A stretch of DNA of 9,032 bases. Origin: Calditrichota bacterium (GTDB lineage Bacteria; Zhuqueibacterota; Zhuqueibacteria; Residuimicrobiales; Krinioviventaceae). The notes beneath the pieces were generated by a model. It did not search any database and had not been told where the DNA came from. It worked only from the letters and a program-made list of their open reading frames with translations. The first letter of the stretch is position 1. Every line of letters starts with the position of its first letter. Where the stretch lies: the NCBI GenBank assembly GCA_003818595.1, contig RPQV01000107.1, forward strand, positions 1-9,032. The letters run 5' to 3'. Shown piece by piece: positions 7,058 through 9,032 of this stretch. A program made the translations under genes and the position numbers.

Positions 7058-8290
7058 ATGCGCTGGGTGTTCATGTTGATTATGGCAACCGTTTTTTCCA
7101 CCTGCTGGGCACGGGGAGAGACGACAAAATCTCTGCCTATTCTGATTTGGTATGGGCCGCCGCCTTCTGAAAATGTCCGCGAAGAGATGAACATCATCCG
7201 CCAGGCCGGGTTTAATCGCGTGCTGTTCAACGGCTGGAGTGCGGATGTCAACAGGCAATTGCTCGAATATGGCGATGCGATAGGAATTGAGCTTTATATC
7301 ACGGATGAAACCATTCATCAATTTTGTCTGAATCCAGAAACGGGATTCCGCCGACTCGACAGTTTAACGCTGAATTATTTACGGCATCCTTCTTTTCGGG
7401 GATATCTGCTGTTTGAAAAACCATCTTTGGGTGATTTCAAATCATTCGTCGAGGTGGTTGATTTTATTTCAGGGAAATATACTCAACTCGACTATTTCAT
7501 TCAAGGTCATCCCATATACGCGCCCCCGGCGCGTCTCGACACTTCCCGTTATGATATTTACCTTTCCATGTTTGTCGATAAACTCAAGCCCAAATTCATT
7601 TCAATCGAATATTCTGCATTTGACAACAACACTCTGCGGCTGGAAATTCTGCAGAACTTGCAGATACTGAGTGAGATGTCAAGAACGAAAAGAATCCCTT
7701 TTTGGGCATTTGTTCTATTGAATCCGATTGGGCAACCGCCTACTGTTCCACATTCCTATATTCGCGTGCAGGTTTACACCGCCCTTGCTTACGGCGCACG
7801 CGGAATACAATATTATGCCTTTCATGAATCCGGCTCTAATTCTGAATTTCCAACGGCGGCAGTGATGAATCCCGAGGAGCAGATATCACAAACCTTTCTG
7901 AATTGTGCCGTGGTCAATTCAGAATTGAAAAAATTAGAACCTGTGCTTATGAACTTGGAGTCATTGGGTGTCTTTTCCAGCAAACCGGTTCCTCCTGGTG
8001 GAACTCCATTGACTCCTGGCCTGGCGATCAACAAAATCGATGCTGCGGGCATGCTGGTCGGATTTTTCAAAGATCAAAATGACCATGACTATGTATTGCT
8101 CGTCAATACCGATTTTTTGCTGGGTAAAAAATGCCGGGTTTATTTTTCATCTGCTGTGCTGGAACTGGTTGAAGTCGCCAAAGATGAGCTCTCCGTCCAA
8201 AGATTCACGCCGCAAAGTGATAAAAGCGGCAATACCTTGGAATTATTATTCAAAGCGGGCGACGGACGACTTTTCCGTATTATCGATTAG
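7058..8290 (+). CDS. Exported TIM-barrel glycoside-hydrolase-like protein
   Basis: The 410-residue product has a short signal peptide (1-19, cleavage near WARG). The body looks like a TIM barrel: ILIWYGPPP (28-36) as the first strand, AGFNRVLFNGW (50-60) as the second, and later PFWAFVLLNP (214-223). The segment RVQVYTALAYGARGIQYYAFH (236-256) is a late barrel pattern common to GH42-like and related hydrolase-like proteins. A beta-sandwich-like C-terminus (about 320-410, DYVLLVNTDF) follows. Where many relatives have a DEP motif after the 'GYxL' strand, this one reads GYLLFEKPS (115-123), so catalysis is not assured. GGAG at 7044-7047 serves either the ATG at 7058 (ten bases) or a GTG at 7055 (seven bases), a one-residue difference. 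Substrate is unknown. It is divergent from rluD and convergent with the ThuA gene. Confidence 0.72.
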   Translation: MRWVFMLIMATVFSTCWARGETTKSLPILIWYGPPPSENVREEMNIIRQAGFNRVLFNGWSADVNRQLLEYGDAIGIELYITDETIHQFCLNPETGFRRLDSLTLNYLRHPSFRGYLLFEKPSLGDFKSFVEVVDFISGKYTQLDYFIQGHPIYAPPARLDTSRYDIYLSMFVDKLKPKFISIEYSAFDNNTLRLEILQNLQILSEMSRTKRIPFWAFVLLNPIGQPPTVPHSYIRVQVYTALAYGARGIQYYAFHESGSNSEFPTAAVMNPEEQISQTFLNCAVVNSELKKLEPVLMNLESLGVFSSKPVPPGGTPLTPGLAINKIDAAGMLVGFFKDQNDHDYVLLVNTDFLLGKKCRVYFSSAVLELVEVAKDELSVQRFTPQSDKSGNTLELLFKAGDGRLFRIID

Positions 8291-8292
8291 GG

Positions 8293-8313
8293 CCGACGCG
8301 GGTCCTGCGTCGG
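8293..8313 (+). terminator. Hairpin between convergent genes
   Basis: A 9-bp stem (8293-8301 with 8305-8313, one G-U pair) with a three-base loop lies directly after the TIM-barrel stop and ten bases before the stop of the convergent ThuA gene. No real T run follows on either strand, so it may end transcription only weakly or simply separate the converging transcripts. Confidence 0.45.
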
Positions 8314-8322
8314 TTGAATCAA

Positions 8323-9030
8323 TTATCTGCCGTAATTTTTATATATCGGTGTCACCCAAGGTTCTTTTGCTGCATATTTACTCAGGCTCGCCCAGACAAT
8401 GCCGCGCTGCATTATAGCCAAAGCTTCAGGAACACCAAAATCTTGTGCAACATGACCCAGCGAGGTATAAAAAACTCGACCTTCGCCATAATACTTTTTC
8501 CATGCAACCGGCACGATGCTTCCTTTTATCCAGGGCGCATGCTCGTCACGAAATGTTGTTGTGGCAAGGACTTTGACATTAGGGTCAATATGCATATAAT
8601 ATTGTTCGCTCTTCATGTGGAAATCTTGTAAACCAACGGTCACGTCGTCCTGGTGATCCACAATCTGAACATCATAATCAATCACTCCTCCCGGATGAGC
8701 CACCCATTGTCCTCCAGTCATAAACTGATATTCGGTGTTGTTGCGGAAAGAATCACATAATCCGCCATGCCAGCCCGCCAGCCCGATGCCGCTTTGAATC
8801 GCCTGCAAAAGCCCTTTTTCCTGCTCATTGGTGATGGTGCCCATTGTCCAGATTTGCACAATTAAATCAAGTGATGTCATCAAAGGTTGATTCTTATAGA
8901 CGTCAAGATTGTCGGCGACAGTCACTGCAGCACCCTGCTCGCGCATCCAGGGAACAAAAATATCTCGACATTGTTCGGGTTCGTGCCCATTCCAACCACC
9001 CCAGACAAAAAGAACTTGTTTCCCGGCCAT
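8323..9030 (-). CDS. ThuA-like domain protein (class I glutamine amidotransferase-like fold)
   Basis: The 235-residue protein matches the ThuA (trehalose utilisation) family, which shares the flavodoxin-like fold of class I glutamine amidotransferases. Visible landmarks, in order, are VLFVWGGWNGHEP (6-18), an LDLIVQIW strand (54-61), GIGLAGWHGG (81-90), AHPGG (111-115), SEQYYMHIDP (141-150), PVAWKKYYGEGRVFYTSLGH (174-193), and a final helix with RGIVWA (209-214). The nucleophilic Cys of true amidotransferases is not at the expected turn, as usual in this family. No signal peptide is visible, so it is probably cytoplasmic. The start at 9030 is two bases from the window edge, so its ribosome-binding site cannot be seen and a further upstream start cannot be excluded, but the length is normal. 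Family members occur in sugar catabolism clusters next to oxidoreductases; the partner genes would lie to the right of the window. Confidence 0.87.
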   Translation of the reverse strand: MAGKQVLFVWGGWNGHEPEQCRDIFVPWMREQGAAVTVADNLDVYKNQPLMTSLDLIVQIWTMGTITNEQEKGLLQAIQSGIGLAGWHGGLCDSFRNNTEYQFMTGGQWVAHPGGVIDYDVQIVDHQDDVTVGLQDFHMKSEQYYMHIDPNVKVLATTTFRDEHAPWIKGSIVPVAWKKYYGEGRVFYTSLGHVAQDFGVPEALAIMQRGIVWASLSKYAAKEPWVTPIYKNYGR

Positions 9031-9032
9031 TA

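Noticed and set aside
8040..8631. Overlapping plus-strand frames spanning the TIM-barrel end and the ThuA gene
   Set aside because: Composition is not protein-like and they lie over two well-supported genes.
1..9032. CRISPR array, tRNA, insertion sequence, prophage, toxin-antitoxin or restriction genes
   Set aside because: I saw no repeat-spacer pattern, tRNA cloverleaf, transposase or integrase motifs, or short paired toxin-antitoxin frames on either strand.

Overview
The window holds eight protein-coding genes, one of them cut by the left edge. I see no rRNA, tRNA, CRISPR array, insertion sequence or phage gene. The longest stretch without a gene is about 210 bases (5753-5965). The organism is a Gram-negative (diderm) bacterium: one gene encodes an outer-membrane beta-barrel ending in phenylalanine, and several products carry export signals. 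Base composition is moderate and AGGAG-type ribosome-binding sites are common. The mix of genes would fit the FCB group or a neighbouring candidate phylum, but no phylogenetic marker was compared, so this is a weak inference.

Left part (1-2470). A major facilitator transporter resembling the oligopeptide (POT) branch runs leftward out of the window. Divergent from it is a DEDDh 3'-5' exonuclease with an added C-terminal ExoX-type domain. Next comes a small exported heavy-metal-associated protein (GMTCxxC) with a cysteine-pair tail, closed by a clear GAAA-loop terminator.

Middle part (2473-5752). Three genes on the minus strand form an envelope cluster, in transcription order. The first encodes an exported protein joining a bactofilin-like beta-helix to an Omp85/BamA-like outer-membrane barrel. 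A 13-bp perfect hairpin follows it. The second encodes an exported LiaF/toastrack-like beta-repeat protein with GE motifs every 21-24 residues. The third encodes a DUF975-like integral membrane protein. Two of the three products share the theme of stacked beta-rungs. This cluster is the least ordinary part of the window.

Right part (5966-9032). An RluD-type 23S rRNA pseudouridine synthase lies on the minus strand. Divergent from it is an exported TIM-barrel, glycoside-hydrolase-like protein. Convergent with that is a ThuA-family protein. The last two suggest carbohydrate handling, but no substrate can be named from the sequence.

No complete new defence or mobile system is visible. The best candidates for something under-described are the beta-helix/Omp85 fusion and its cluster.
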